Source: Thermococcus gorgonarius
Lineage (GTDB): Archaea > Methanobacteriota_B > Thermococci > Thermococcales > Thermococcaceae
Assembly (NCBI RefSeq): GCF_002214385.1
Contig: NZ_CP014855.1
Location: 1,488,001 to 1,552,000, forward strand
Length of the DNA stretch: 64,000 nt
Reading direction: 5' to 3'
The notes below the pieces were generated by a model that made no database searches, was not told the origin of the DNA, and was given only the letters and a program-made list of their open reading frames with translations. Position 1 is the stretch's first letter; each line of letters starts with the position of its first letter. Of this stretch, positions 24,858-34,726 are shown in pieces. A program made the position numbers and the translations under genes.

Positions 24858-26045
24858 ATGTATTTGGTGAAGAGCGTGGAGGAAGAGCTACTGAAAAAAT
24901 TGGTTTCAATACCTTCTCATTTCGAGAGCACCAGTGACATTTCAAACTTCGTGGTATCTTTTCTTGAAGAGCACGGACTAAGTGTTGAGTACCAAGAGGT
25001 GGAAAGTTTTGGCAGCAATGTGGTATCCCGCATCCCTGGGAAAAGGCTCACAGTCATTCTCAACGGCCACATGGACACCGTTGGGATTTCCCATGGATGG
25101 ACAAAAAACCCCTGGGGCGAGATTGAAGGAGATAAGTTCTACGGTCTCGGAAGCGCCGATATGAAAGGTGGACTGGCAGCCTTAATCTCCGCTTACATTG
25201 AGATATCAAAACTTCCCAGAAAAAAAAGACCCACTGTGATTTTCACGGCAGTGGTTGATGAAGAAGGCTATTCCAGGGGAACCTGGAAACTGATAGAGAG
25301 CGGACTGGCTAAGAACGCCGATGTAGTGTTTATAGCAGAACCGACAAACGAGAAAGTCATGCTCGGGGCAAGGGGACGCTTTGTGATAAACTTAAAAGCT
25401 AGAGGGAAAAAAGCCCACGCAGCACGCCCTGAAAAGGGAATAAACGCCATAGAACAACTTGGCATGCTCGTTTCAAACCTTCCAAAGATAAAGACCAAAA
25501 AACACAGATACCTGGGAACAGGTTCTTACTGTACCCTTCAGTTCACGGGGAAATCAGACGGTCTCAGCGTGCCTGATTACGCAGAAGCTATCGTAGACAG
25601 ACACATCGTCATTGGTGAAGACTGGGAGAGGGTAGAGAACGAGATAGAGAGGCTTGTGAAAAAACTCGGCATAAAGGCAGAGATCGAAATCTCAAAGTTT
25701 CCACGGCCAACCCCCGAAATGTTGCCATACACGGTAAGAGAAAACAGCAGGTTCGTATCGCTAATGAAGGCTACCTACTACGTCCTCTTTGGGGAGGAAC
25801 CTCAAATAACCTACGGACAAAGTGTTGGGGACTTCAATTACTTCGGAGCTTACCTCAGGGTGCCCACAATAGTGTTCGGGCCGAGAGGGGCAAACTGGCA
25901 TTCAGCTGATGAATGGGTAAGCCTCTCCTCAGTGAGAAGGGTGAAAATGGTCTACACCGAATTGCTCCAGATCCTCGGAAGCAGAAAGAGGTTCAATGAG
26001 CTTTTGGAGATCAAAGAACGAAAAACAGAAAACGCTGTCACATAA
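24858..26045 (+). CDS. M20 family metallopeptidase (ArgE/DapE/CPG2-like)
   Basis: 395 residues. The two-zinc ligand set is visible: H71 and D73 (LNGHMDTVG), D101 (GSADMKGG), E135/E136 (VVDEEGYS), E161 (IAEPTN), and a late His in GANWHSADEWV. A dimerisation domain with KKAHAARPEKGINAIE sits in the middle. The family removes acyl groups or C-terminal residues from peptides or amino-acid derivatives; substrate not predicted. Its end overlaps the convergent radical SAM gene by 8 bases. Start uncertain because of the promoter position. Confidence 0.9.
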   Translation: MYLVKSVEEELLKKLVSIPSHFESTSDISNFVVSFLEEHGLSVEYQEVESFGSNVVSRIPGKRLTVILNGHMDTVGISHGWTKNPWGEIEGDKFYGLGSADMKGGLAALISAYIEISKLPRKKRPTVIFTAVVDEEGYSRGTWKLIESGLAKNADVVFIAEPTNEKVMLGARGRFVINLKARGKKAHAARPEKGINAIEQLGMLVSNLPKIKTKKHRYLGTGSYCTLQFTGKSDGLSVPDYAEAIVDRHIVIGEDWERVENEIERLVKKLGIKAEIEISKFPRPTPEMLPYTVRENSRFVSLMKATYYVLFGEEPQITYGQSVGDFNYFGAYLRVPTIVFGPRGANWHSADEWVSLSSVRRVKMVYTELLQILGSRKRFNELLEIKERKTENAVT

Positions 26046-26874
26046 CGCAGCACTCATAGATTATCTCGACGTCTCTGATGCTTTTTGCCCACTCGATTAT
26101 CTTTCTCGGCGGGTTCGTCAGCCTGTCTACCCCAACCAAAACCGCCCCCCTGTCAAAATCGAGCCTCCACCTTCCGAGTGGCCGCATGCAACCTATGCTT
26201 AGCTCACCCTTAAAGCACTCTCTGGCGTATTTCACGACCTTCAGGCTCTCCTCCACGCTCGGTTTTGGGACGTTCTCCATCTCGGTTCCCTTCGTCGGAA
26301 TGAGCACGTCAAGGACGAGGACGTCTATCGGATAGCTCAGCAACAGGTCTATGGCTTTGTATTCCCAGTGGATTTTTCCAAAGTCCAGGCCGATGGTTAT
26401 GTGGGGTGCAACCCTTATTCCGTTCTCCGTGAGCAGGTCGAGGATTCTGAGGTAGTCTTTCACGGTCTTGTCTATTTTGTAGACCCGCTTTATCACATTG
26501 TCGTCGCCGACGAAGTCGAGGGAAACAACATCAACCCAGCGGAGCCACTTCAAATCGTTCTCGTCTATAAAGCCGACGTGGGCGTTGAGCTTGAGGTTGG
26601 TTCTCCTCTTTATCTCCCGGATTTCATCGGCGTAGAAATCCAGCGGGACCTTCAGCCTTCCGTCCATCCCGCCGCTCAGCAAACAGCCGGCGTAACCCTT
26701 TCTGGAAAGGTCGAGGCAGTAATCCAAAAGCTCTCCCCGCTCCGGCTTTCTCATGCCCTCAAGGTAGTGTTTCCCACAGTGGGCGCAGTTTAAAGCGCAG
26801 GCGCTGCCGGTGACGGAGATAGATGGAAATTTGATGCCGGGGATGTAGATTTTGAGCTTTTTTCGTTCCGTCAT
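26038..26874 (-). CDS. Radical SAM protein, unknown substrate
   Basis: 278 residues from ATG 26874. The cluster motif is C26-x3-C30-x2-C33 in GSACALNCAHCGKHY. Further radical SAM features are GCLLSGGMDGR and a TIM-barrel-like body with APHITIGLDFGKI. It would bind a 4Fe-4S cluster and S-adenosylmethionine. It has no partner genes and no extra Fe-S domain apart from CC near the C terminus (YECCVM). Promoter CCATTATATTTTT (minus strand, near 26918-26930). Confidence 0.85.
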   Translation of the reverse strand: MTERKKLKIYIPGIKFPSISVTGSACALNCAHCGKHYLEGMRKPERGELLDYCLDLSRKGYAGCLLSGGMDGRLKVPLDFYADEIREIKRRTNLKLNAHVGFIDENDLKWLRWVDVVSLDFVGDDNVIKRVYKIDKTVKDYLRILDLLTENGIRVAPHITIGLDFGKIHWEYKAIDLLLSYPIDVLVLDVLIPTKGTEMENVPKPSVEESLKVVKYARECFKGELSIGCMRPLGRWRLDFDRGAVLVGVDRLTNPPRKIIEWAKSIRDVEIIYECCVM

Positions 26875-26963
26875 CTGGAACACCGGTCGAGTTCCTCTTT
26901 TGGCATCTGGAGAAAAGTTGGGAAAAATATAATGGTTTTGGAACAAAAATGGGAAGAGGGAAG

Positions 26964-29900
26964 TCACTTCTTTTCTGCTTCCCCGCGGTTCTTGAACAGC
27001 GGCCACCAGGCCTTCTCGCTAAAGAGGCTCATGAAGGCCGGGCCAATGAGGTAGACCGCCATCGTCGCCGTCAGGAGTATTCCGGCCGCCAATGCGAAGC
27101 CCATCTCCCTCGTTCCCCACGTGCTGCTGAGCATCAGCGCACCGTAGGTGCTCGCGAGAACCACTGCCAAGCCTATGACGAGGATGTCCATCGTTCCGGC
27201 GGCAACTATCAGCGCCTCGTCTGGTTTCCTGCGCTCGAACTCGTCCCTTGCCTTCACGAGGTAGAAGCTGTTGTAGTCTATGCCGACTCCCATGAGCACG
27301 ACGAAGACCATCAGCGGCAGGAACCACATGACCTCCTGCCCAAAGACCTTCTCGAAGAGCCACGTCGAGACCCAGATGCTCGTCATGACACCGAGGAATA
27401 TTGTGATCATCGTGGAGGCCACTGCCGGCAGTCCCTTGAGGGTCGGTATGAGCGAGAGGAACATGAGCACTAAGGCCACTGGGATTATCCTGTGCCAGAA
27501 GATGTCGTTTATCCTGTCGGTTAGGTCCATTGAGAGCGCCGCGCCTCCTCCAACAAGGCCGGCCTTGATCCTCGGGTTCTTCTCGGCAACTTCCCTAACG
27601 TAAGTCCTTAATGCTTTCACGAGGTTCTTGGCCTCCTCGTCGGTCGGTCTGTACCTGCTCTCGACCTGAAGCAGTACCTTGTCACCCTTTGAGGAAATGA
27701 ATCTGTCGCCGCCGAGGGCCTTCACCGCCGAGAGGGTTAAATTGCTGACTGGCTCTCCATAGGGCCTGGTCGGTGAATAGACGGCTTTAACACCACCCAT
27801 CGTGGCTATGTGGGCGGTTATTTCGTCTATGAGCTTGAGGTCGTCGTCGCTAACGTTGCCGCTGAACTCGATTATCACGTAGTTGGGCGACATGAGCGAC
27901 GCGCCGAGCTTCTCCTCGCTGAGCGTCATGAACTTGAGGGTATCGCTGTCCTCAGGCAGGAAGAGGCTCATATCGTGGGTTCCCTTGAAGGTCACGAAGG
28001 TGTAAGTTGCTGGAGCCGCTATGAGGAGCGCTATTATGAGGACCACCTTGGCGTGCTTGACCACCCACTCGGCAATCCTGCTCCTCTCGTGGACGTCCAA
28101 AGCGCTGGCGTGCCTGATGTGCCTCGGCCACCAGAACCAGCTCTTGTCGCCGATGAGGGCGGTTATTGCCGGGATGAACGTTAAGCTCGCGATGAGGACC
28201 GAAACGACCGCGAGCGGTGCTATTATGCCCATCTGCTGGAATATCGGGAACTCCCAGGCGAGGACGAATGAAGCGAAGGCTATGATGTCTGTGAAGGCGC
28301 TGGCCAAAACTGCATCCTTGGCCCTCCTCAGAGCCTCAGCGACGGCCTTCTCGTGATCGTAGCCCTCTGCAATGTACTCCCTGAAGCGGTGGACGTAGTA
28401 TGTCGAGTAGTCTATACCGAGACCGAGGGCCGTCGTGATAGTCAGCATCTGCGCCCAGCTTCCGATGTCGATTATTCCTCCCCTCGCCAGGAGGTAGGCT
28501 ATTCCCAGAGCGGTCAGGGCTGAGGTCGCAACTCCCGTAAACGGCAGGAAAGTCGCGAGGAGGGCCATTCCCATGAGTATGAAGAGAACCACGAGCGCCA
28601 TTATCATGCTCGCCCTGGTGGTGACGCTGTTGTCCTTTCGGCCGTACTCTGTCATCTCATGCGCCTCAACTGGCGTTCCGCCGAGGGCGCCCTCAGCCTC
28701 CGGGAAGTACTTCCCTAACTCCTCAAGGGCTATCTTCTTGACAAGGGTGGCGTTTTCTGCCCTGTACCTGTAGATGTCCTCACTCGGCCCGGGCCTTCCG
28801 CGCGGGACGAAGGTTATGAGCATCGTAGTGTTGTCGTCGCTCTTGAGCATGCTCAGGTATGTTCCAGCCTTCTCCAGCACCGTCGGGAAGAGTTCCTCGG
28901 CTAACGGCTTGACGTCGTCCCTTGTCATTGCATTCGGCCTGTCCTTGAACTCGAAGGCTATATCAACGAGCTTCGAGGAGTCAAAGGCTATCTCGATGCC
29001 GTACGGGTTGTTCTTTGCGTAGGAATCTACGAACGACCTCACCGTCTCCTTGACGAGCTTTGCTATCTCCTCCTCGCTCATGGGGTAGTTCTTAACTATC
29101 GTCTCGGTCAGGTTGAGGAAAACTCCTCTGAACTCCTCGGGAACGCTGACGTTGGCGTTCTCCATCTGCTCCCTGGCCCCTTCGAGGAAGAGGTTCTCGG
29201 CCAGCTCCCTCGGGTCTGCGCCTTCGTAGAGTTCCTTCACAATCTCCGAAACGTTGAACTCCACATTTCCGCCCATGCCGGAGCTAAGCGCGGAAACGAC
29301 CTCTATGGTAGCCTCTTCAAGCCTCTCACCGCTTATTATTCCCTGGGGGTCTTCGGTGGCGGTTTTAACGATTATATCGGCTATGGCTTCAGCGTTTGGA
29401 ACGCCCGCCTTGGACAGCTGCTCACCTGTTCCGGCCTTGAGCATTTCAAGGGCGACCTTATCGAGAACCTCCGGGCTTCCGTTGCTCTCGTATAGCTCCT
29501 TCAACAGGTTCTCTTCAACGCTCAGGCCCATCTGGGCCGTTATGGCCTTGAGGACTGAGATTGTGGCTTCCTCAAGAGCAGCCGGGTCTTTTGAGAGAAC
29601 TCCGGTGGCGTTCTCGTCGTAAGTCAGAACCGCATCGACAATGAGCGGGGCGAACTTGGAAGCCTCAGCTGGAAGGTTCTCCGCCATGCCAGAGAGGAGA
29701 ATGCTTCTCTCAAGCTCCTTCGTCGGCCCGGTCTTTAAAAGCTCTTTCAGAACTTCTTTAGCGTTTGGAAGTCCCGAGAGCGGGTTGTTTGGGGCATTAC
29801 CAATGAGCGAGAACGCAACCTCAACGGCAGCGTTCTCAACGGCCTCAGCACTTGGGTTTGGTCCGAGTGAAATCGCCGTCTCGACTATTCCGGAGAAGGT

Positions 29901-31082
29901 CTTTGCATCGATGGTTCCAAAGCCCTCAACCTCAACCGTCTGGCTGCTCTGGGCTATTATCTCAGGAAGGCTCTGAAGGGCCGACGTGGCTATCTCAGAG
30001 ACAGCTTGGGTAAGCTCCTCCGGGCCCATGCCCTGGAGGGCATACTCGCTTCCGGCTTTTTCGTCGAAGGCCTTAACTCCAAAGTAGAAAGCTTTTCCGT
30101 AGGCCTCGACGAGGGGAACCTGTTCCGCCGGCGAGCCGGCTTTGACGATGCCCTCCGTAACGTTGGCGAGGAACGCGTCGGTTATAGCTTGAGTCCCCGC
30201 TCTGGCATAGACCGGATAAACCGAGTTGAAGACCGCGTAGACGAACTCCGGCGTTGTTCCGGTCTGGCTGGCTATGGCCTGCGCCTCGGCCTGGGTCAGG
30301 TTTCCTCTATCATAGGCTCCGCTCGCGAGTATGGCCTTGTGAACGGCTATCACTCCCATGTAGGTATTCCCGTAGGTCGCGTTCAGCGTGTAAAGTCCCT
30401 GGTTTAGCTCCGCCAGCGTGGAGTTGAGGGACTTGAGCATTTCCGCTGTTGAAGTGAGGTTTCTGTGAAGGACAAAGTAGGCCAAGTCGGTCTGATTGAG
30501 CGCGTCCCTGAGGAGAACCGTCTGGTTGTAAAGGTCAGTAACGTTCTGCTTCAGAGCTAAATAACCCTGCGCGGCACCGATGAGGCCGTTTTTGACCATC
30601 TCGGTGGTGTTGTCGAGCTGGTAAACCGCGGCGAGAAGCTGGCCAAAGCCCTCGTTCGTCTGGACCGCGGTTGTGTAGAGAAGTCCCGTAACGTTCGCTG
30701 TCATCCTGGTTATGTTCAGCGTGAGGTCGTACGTCATGTTCCATAGCTCATCGAGGGCATCGTAGTAAGAGGTCACGTTGTCGGCGTATTTGCCTTCAAC
30801 ACGCTCCTTGAAAGAATAGTAAGCTTCTCTCGCCCTCTCGTCGTTGACGCTTATGTTCGTGATGAGCAGGTACGTCAGGTTCTCGTTCCGTGCCTCTGAG
30901 AATTCCTCGGAGATTATGTCCTGAACCTTTATGGACTCTATGTTGTGGGACACCATTTGCTCCTCGCTGTAGTTGGTAACCTCGCTCAGCTTCGCCGCGA
31001 GGGGGGACATCAGGATTATCACGACTATCCACGCGAGGAGCACGAGCTTCGCGTGCTTGGCTATCCACTCGTTCCAGGCCAT
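26964..31082 (-). CDS. Very large RND/MMPL-type exporter
   Basis: 1372 residues. Helix 1 (10-30) is followed by an outside loop of about 790 residues, then six helices starting near residue 822 with the MMPL signature ALGLGIDYSTYYVHRFRE. A second helix/loop pair follows (loop ~170 residues) and a second helix block with VLMGVGIDYNSFYLVKARDE. Relatives are usually 700-1100 residues. The first loop contains about three tandem ~85-residue helical repeats (LEEATISVLKAITAQMG, LEEATIEVVSALSSGMG). It should export lipids, hydrophobic compounds or lipoproteins by ion motive force. Divergent from a PadR-type regulator gene. Confidence 0.88.
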   Translation of the reverse strand: MAWNEWIAKHAKLVLLAWIVVIILMSPLAAKLSEVTNYSEEQMVSHNIESIKVQDIISEEFSEARNENLTYLLITNISVNDERAREAYYSFKERVEGKYADNVTSYYDALDELWNMTYDLTLNITRMTANVTGLLYTTAVQTNEGFGQLLAAVYQLDNTTEMVKNGLIGAAQGYLALKQNVTDLYNQTVLLRDALNQTDLAYFVLHRNLTSTAEMLKSLNSTLAELNQGLYTLNATYGNTYMGVIAVHKAILASGAYDRGNLTQAEAQAIASQTGTTPEFVYAVFNSVYPVYARAGTQAITDAFLANVTEGIVKAGSPAEQVPLVEAYGKAFYFGVKAFDEKAGSEYALQGMGPEELTQAVSEIATSALQSLPEIIAQSSQTVEVEGFGTIDAKTFSGIVETAISLGPNPSAEAVENAAVEVAFSLIGNAPNNPLSGLPNAKEVLKELLKTGPTKELERSILLSGMAENLPAEASKFAPLIVDAVLTYDENATGVLSKDPAALEEATISVLKAITAQMGLSVEENLLKELYESNGSPEVLDKVALEMLKAGTGEQLSKAGVPNAEAIADIIVKTATEDPQGIISGERLEEATIEVVSALSSGMGGNVEFNVSEIVKELYEGADPRELAENLFLEGAREQMENANVSVPEEFRGVFLNLTETIVKNYPMSEEEIAKLVKETVRSFVDSYAKNNPYGIEIAFDSSKLVDIAFEFKDRPNAMTRDDVKPLAEELFPTVLEKAGTYLSMLKSDDNTTMLITFVPRGRPGPSEDIYRYRAENATLVKKIALEELGKYFPEAEGALGGTPVEAHEMTEYGRKDNSVTTRASMIMALVVLFILMGMALLATFLPFTGVATSALTALGIAYLLARGGIIDIGSWAQMLTITTALGLGIDYSTYYVHRFREYIAEGYDHEKAVAEALRRAKDAVLASAFTDIIAFASFVLAWEFPIFQQMGIIAPLAVVSVLIASLTFIPAITALIGDKSWFWWPRHIRHASALDVHERSRIAEWVVKHAKVVLIIALLIAAPATYTFVTFKGTHDMSLFLPEDSDTLKFMTLSEEKLGASLMSPNYVIIEFSGNVSDDDLKLIDEITAHIATMGGVKAVYSPTRPYGEPVSNLTLSAVKALGGDRFISSKGDKVLLQVESRYRPTDEEAKNLVKALRTYVREVAEKNPRIKAGLVGGGAALSMDLTDRINDIFWHRIIPVALVLMFLSLIPTLKGLPAVASTMITIFLGVMTSIWVSTWLFEKVFGQEVMWFLPLMVFVVLMGVGIDYNSFYLVKARDEFERRKPDEALIVAAGTMDILVIGLAVVLASTYGALMLSSTWGTREMGFALAAGILLTATMAVYLIGPAFMSLFSEKAWWPLFKNRGEAEKK

Positions 31083-31095
31083 CGCGACACCCCCA

Positions 31096-31174
31096 AAGGT
31101 TTTTAAGTCATTGTCATGGATATGTTGATTGTAAATCTATCTGATTCAAATATGTTTGATTCAGACATATATGG
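31096..31174. promoter_or_regulatory. Divergent RND/PadR control region with candidate PadR operator
   Basis: ATATGT-9 nt-ACATAT (31150-31170) is an exact inverted repeat close to the ATGT-n8-ACAT pattern known for PadR operators. It overlaps CTGATTCAAA-TATG-TTTGATTCAG (31141-31164), another near-perfect palindrome, and the TATA element CATATATGG in front of the regulator. The exporter's TATA (ACTTAAAAACC on the minus strand) lies at 31096-31107. Confidence 0.55.
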
Positions 31175-31215
31175 GTCGGGCTGAACTTATAAGCCTTTTG
31201 CCCGGTGGTGAGAGA

Positions 31216-31713
31216 ATGGCGGATTCAAACCTTGTGAGAAACCTCTACACAGTGCCCATGAAAAACATGATACTCCTTATCATCGGCTTAAAGGGGGAAG
31301 CCCACGGCTACGAGATTCTGAAAGAGATAGAGAAAATGACCTTCGGTAACTGGAAGCCGAGCCATGGCAATCTCTACACCATGCTCAACAAGCTGGCAGA
31401 GGAAGGGCTGGTAGAGCCGAGGGAAGAATACCGGGGGAAGAGGAGAATCGTTAAGTACGCGCTCACCGAGAATGGGTGGCTCTACCTGAGGGAAGCAAAC
31501 GAACTCGCCCTGAAGTCCCTGTATCTGGCCGTTCAGTACCATGAGAGGCTTCGCGAGAAGCTCAGGAAGATGGGCTACGGGAAGGAGATAGCCGCCACAG
31601 CCATAGACAGCTACATAGAACTGTTGGATGGCATCATCAACATCCTAGAGGAGAAGAAAAGGGAGCTTAAAGAGCTGAAGAGGGAAAAAGAGCTCAGAGA
31701 AACGGGTTCCTGA
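31216..31713 (+). CDS. PadR family transcriptional regulator
   Basis: 165 residues from ATG 31216 behind GGTGGTGAGA. The winged helix is of PadR type: [41 protein letters not shown], and the wing [15 protein letters not shown]. The C-terminal half is a helical dimerisation domain rich in Lys/Glu. It most likely represses the divergent RND exporter and itself through the palindromes between them. Its end overlaps the convergent enolase gene by 20 bases. Confidence 0.9.
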   Translation: MADSNLVRNLYTVPMKNMILLIIGLKGEAHGYEILKEIEKMTFGNWKPSHGNLYTMLNKLAEEGLVEPREEYRGKRRIVKYALTENGWLYLREANELALKSLYLAVQYHERLREKLRKMGYGKEIAATAIDSYIELLDGIINILEEKKRELKELKREKELRETGS

Positions 31714-32986
31714 ACTTCCTACCCGGATAGACCGCTATTCCCTCAAGCTCCTCTTCTATCCTTATCAGCTGGTTGTACTTGGCGTTCCTGTCGCTCCTCG
31801 CTGGGGCACCGGTCTTTATCTGGCCGGCGTTGAGGGCAACTGCAAGGTCTGCTATTGTAGCGTCTTCAGTCTCACCGCTCCTGTGGGAGACAACGACGCC
31901 GTAGCCGGCCCTGAAGGCGGTGTAGGCGGCATCGATGGCCTCGCTGAGGGTTCCTATCTGGTTGACCTTGAGGAGGAGCGCGTTGGCGGCGCCCATCTCT
32001 ATGCCCTTCCTTATCCTCTTCGGGTTGGTGACGAAGAGGTCGTCGCCGACGATCTGTATCTTATTTCCGAGCTCCCTCGTTATCATGGCGAAGCCTTCCC
32101 AGTCCTCCTCGTGGAACGGGTCCTCAATTGAGACTATCGGGTAGGTGCTGACCAGCTCCCTGTAGAGCTCCAAAAGCTCGCCCCTGTCGTACTCCTTTCC
32201 AGAGACGACGTACTTGCCCTTGTCAGGGTGGAAGAACTCGCTTGAAGCAGCGTCGAGGGCGAAGGCTATCTCGTCGCCGGGCTTGTAGCCGGCTTCTTCA
32301 ATGGCCTCAATGAGAACTTCCAGCGGCTCGGTTACCTCCTTCATCGGCGGGGCAAAGCCGCCCTCGTCGCCGACGTTTATGGCGTTCTTACCGTAGCGCT
32401 CGGCGATGACCTTCTTGAGGACGTGGTATGTCTCGGAAACCCACCTTATTGCCTCCCTGAAGGAGTCGGCGCCGACGGGCATGATCATGAACTCCTGGAA
32501 GTCGAGCTCGTTGCCCGCATGAACGCCGCCGTTGATGACATTGCTCATAGGAACGGGCATGACGTAGGCGTTGGTTCCTCCGATGTACTGGTAGAGCGGA
32601 AGGCCCAGAGCGTTGGCGGCCGCCTTTGCAACGGCCAAGGAAACGCCGAGGATAGCGTTTGCACCGAGGTTGCTCTTGTTCTCGGTTCCGTCAAGCTCGA
32701 GCATTAGCATGTCGATGTCCCTCTGCCAGGTGACGTCCATTCCTATGATTTCGGGTGCGATTATCTTGTTGACGTTCTCAACGGCCCGCCTAACGCCCTT
32801 TCCGTGGTACCTCTTCCCGCCGTCGCGGAGCTCAAGGGCCTCATGGGTTCCGGTTGAAGCCCCACTCGGAACGGCCGCTCTGCCCATACTTATCGGCGTG
32901 TAGACCTCGACTTCAACGGTTGGGTTTCCTCTGCTGTCCAGTACCTCCCTCGCTATAACGTTCGTTATCTCAAACGGGTTCTCCAT
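31694..32986 (-). CDS. eno: Enolase (phosphopyruvate hydratase)
   Basis: 430 residues, the standard length. N-terminal [19 protein letters not shown] with [14 protein letters not shown] (the flexible loop), [47 protein letters not shown] and [19 protein letters not shown], covering the Mg2+ ligands and catalytic lysines. It converts 2-phosphoglycerate to phosphoenolpyruvate in glycolysis and gluconeogenesis. ATG 32986 behind GGTGATT; the open frame extends 30 codons upstream without homology. Confidence 0.97.
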   Translation of the reverse strand: MENPFEITNVIAREVLDSRGNPTVEVEVYTPISMGRAAVPSGASTGTHEALELRDGGKRYHGKGVRRAVENVNKIIAPEIIGMDVTWQRDIDMLMLELDGTENKSNLGANAILGVSLAVAKAAANALGLPLYQYIGGTNAYVMPVPMSNVINGGVHAGNELDFQEFMIMPVGADSFREAIRWVSETYHVLKKVIAERYGKNAINVGDEGGFAPPMKEVTEPLEVLIEAIEEAGYKPGDEIAFALDAASSEFFHPDKGKYVVSGKEYDRGELLELYRELVSTYPIVSIEDPFHEEDWEGFAMITRELGNKIQIVGDDLFVTNPKRIRKGIEMGAANALLLKVNQIGTLSEAIDAAYTAFRAGYGVVVSHRSGETEDATIADLAVALNAGQIKTGAPARSDRNAKYNQLIRIEEELEGIAVYPGRKFRNPFL

Positions 32987-33069
32987 ACCAATCACCTCGG
33001 GTGATATTGTTCGCGATTGTATAAAGGTTTCGGGATGAGCTTTTAAACCCATCTTGCCAACAATCTTCG

Positions 33070-33381
33070 ATGCCAATGAACTGGAAGAAACAGCTCAGAG
33101 AGGAGGGTTTCCTTGAGTTCAAAGGCTTCAGGATAGAACTCACCCTGGACAACACGTTCATGGATCTCGACTACATTCCCAGGATAGCGGTCTTCTGGGA
33201 AGGGGATGGACACTGGCACGTTCTCAGAAATCCGATACCCAAGGGGAGAACACTAGAAGAAAACTGGGACAACGCGGTTGAAGTTCTTGAAAGGATTATC
33301 AGGGGAGAAGAAAAGCCCAACTTTGAGAACCCGGATGTAGAAAAAGCCTTCGCTGAAGCCATTAAGGCCCTCAAAAGCTGA
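33070..33381 (+). CDS. Small conserved-looking soluble protein, unknown
   Basis: 103 residues. Promoter CTTTTAAACCC (33043-33053) lies ~25 bases before the ATG at 33070, so the mRNA is probably leaderless; ATG 33076 is an alternative. The sequence is a compact alpha/beta protein with [20 protein letters not shown] and [18 protein letters not shown]. No family recognised. Divergent from enolase. Confidence 0.72.
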   Translation: MPMNWKKQLREEGFLEFKGFRIELTLDNTFMDLDYIPRIAVFWEGDGHWHVLRNPIPKGRTLEENWDNAVEVLERIIRGEEKPNFENPDVEKAFAEAIKALKS

Positions 33382-33454
33382 TCGCTTCAAATTCCTTTGA
33401 AGCAGTAGAGCACGTTATATACCCAAATGGCCTATATTAAGTAAGGTGTGGATC

Positions 33455-34726
33455 ATGGGAAAACTTTACGGCGGCTTATTTGGAGTGATCCTGATGGCCC
33501 TGATGCTTGCTTCTCCACTTGTCCATGCCTGTTTTAACCCGAGCGATATGTATGCCGTTGAGGTTATTCTGAACAAGCCCGGGATAACTTACAATCCTCA
33601 GGCAAGTGTTCCAAGTGTTCTAACTGTGGGAAACCGAACTTTCCTCCTGAGAGTGTGGAATGATAGCGAAGGGATCCATATACGAGTGGAAATCCCAGAG
33701 AAGAGAGAGCTCGGAGCCTACTGGAGCTACTCGGGTGCGCTGGTCCTCACCAAAAACAACCTCAGCGAACTCACAAAGCTAGGCTGGATTGGAACGTCAG
33801 TTACCAAAAACGGTTCGAGTGTTAACGTCTTTAAAAAGGGCAACGTGACGCTCAAGATCATCTTCCCTGAGAAGGAGTGTAGTTCAGATTCGGACTGTGC
33901 CACTGGCGGCTGTTCGGGAGAGATATGCGCACCCAAAGAGGAGGTCGAGAAGATCGTCTCGCCGTGCGTCTACGCCCAATGGTACGAGTGCTTCAGGTTA
34001 ACCAGCTGCGGCTGTGTGAACGGAACCTGCTCGTGGAAGCCGAACCCTGCCTTCGAGAAGTGCTTGAAGGAGCACGGAGTCGACCCCAGTAAGGTTATAC
34101 GGGCTGGAACCGCGCGCGTTGAGGCAACGGGACCGAACCCAGAAGAGCTCGATAGGGCGTTGAGGGAGTTCTTCAGAACTGTGGGCATAAACTGCACGAG
34201 GTTCACGCTCATATCGGGCTCAAACGAAGGACCTGCGTACAGCCCGGAGGAAGTGAGCGCACCAGAGGTTCTGAAAGCCGCGCTCGAAGAGCTCCTGGAG
34301 GAAGGGATCATAGAGGGACTGAGCGAGAAAGATATCGAGGACATATCAAGAGTCGCGAACTGGGGAAAAGCCGGCTGGAACTCCCACATAGGCTGGTACG
34401 AGACCAAGAATGGAACCTACGCATGGATACCCTACGACGAGAGCAAGGATCCCCAGCTTGTAAGGTGCGGAGGAAGTCCCGGGGCAGAAAACGCCTCTAC
34501 CGGCTGGGTGGGACCACCGGTTCAGAGCAATGGCTCTTCATCTGGTGGAGCAAGTCCTGGAACCGGCGTTCTCAATCCGGGTAGCGGAATCAACATGACA
34601 CACGAAAACCAGGCGGCAGAGTCCTACGAACCGAAGACGAACGCCGGCGGATTAAGAACAATCTGTGGTCCGGCTTCTCTGATCGGGCTAAGCCTAATTT
34701 GGCCCATGGTGAGGAAAAAGAAGTGA
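33455..34726 (+). CDS. CGP-CTERM-anchored cysteine-rich surface protein
   Basis: 423 residues from ATG 33455 behind GGTGTGG. N-terminal signal helix ending SPLVHAC. A cysteine-rich middle part (about residues 140-210) contains ECSSDSDCATGGCSGEIC and SCGCVNGTC, similar to the eight-cysteine cluster domains of Thermococcales. A Gly/Ser-rich linker leads to the C-terminal sorting signal: CGPASLIGLSLIWPMV followed by RKKK. That is the CGP-CTERM pattern (CGP, hydrophobic helix, basic end), implying processing and membrane anchoring on the cell surface. Several N-glycosylation sites. Role unknown. Confidence 0.85.
   Translation: MGKLYGGLFGVILMALMLASPLVHACFNPSDMYAVEVILNKPGITYNPQASVPSVLTVGNRTFLLRVWNDSEGIHIRVEIPEKRELGAYWSYSGALVLTKNNLSELTKLGWIGTSVTKNGSSVNVFKKGNVTLKIIFPEKECSSDSDCATGGCSGEICAPKEEVEKIVSPCVYAQWYECFRLTSCGCVNGTCSWKPNPAFEKCLKEHGVDPSKVIRAGTARVEATGPNPEELDRALREFFRTVGINCTRFTLISGSNEGPAYSPEEVSAPEVLKAALEELLEEGIIEGLSEKDIEDISRVANWGKAGWNSHIGWYETKNGTYAWIPYDESKDPQLVRCGGSPGAENASTGWVGPPVQSNGSSSGGASPGTGVLNPGSGINMTHENQAAESYEPKTNAGGLRTICGPASLIGLSLIWPMVRKKK

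Noticed and set aside
26949-27473. Plus-strand frame inside the RND exporter gene
   Set aside because: Antisense shadow; highly charged low-complexity product.
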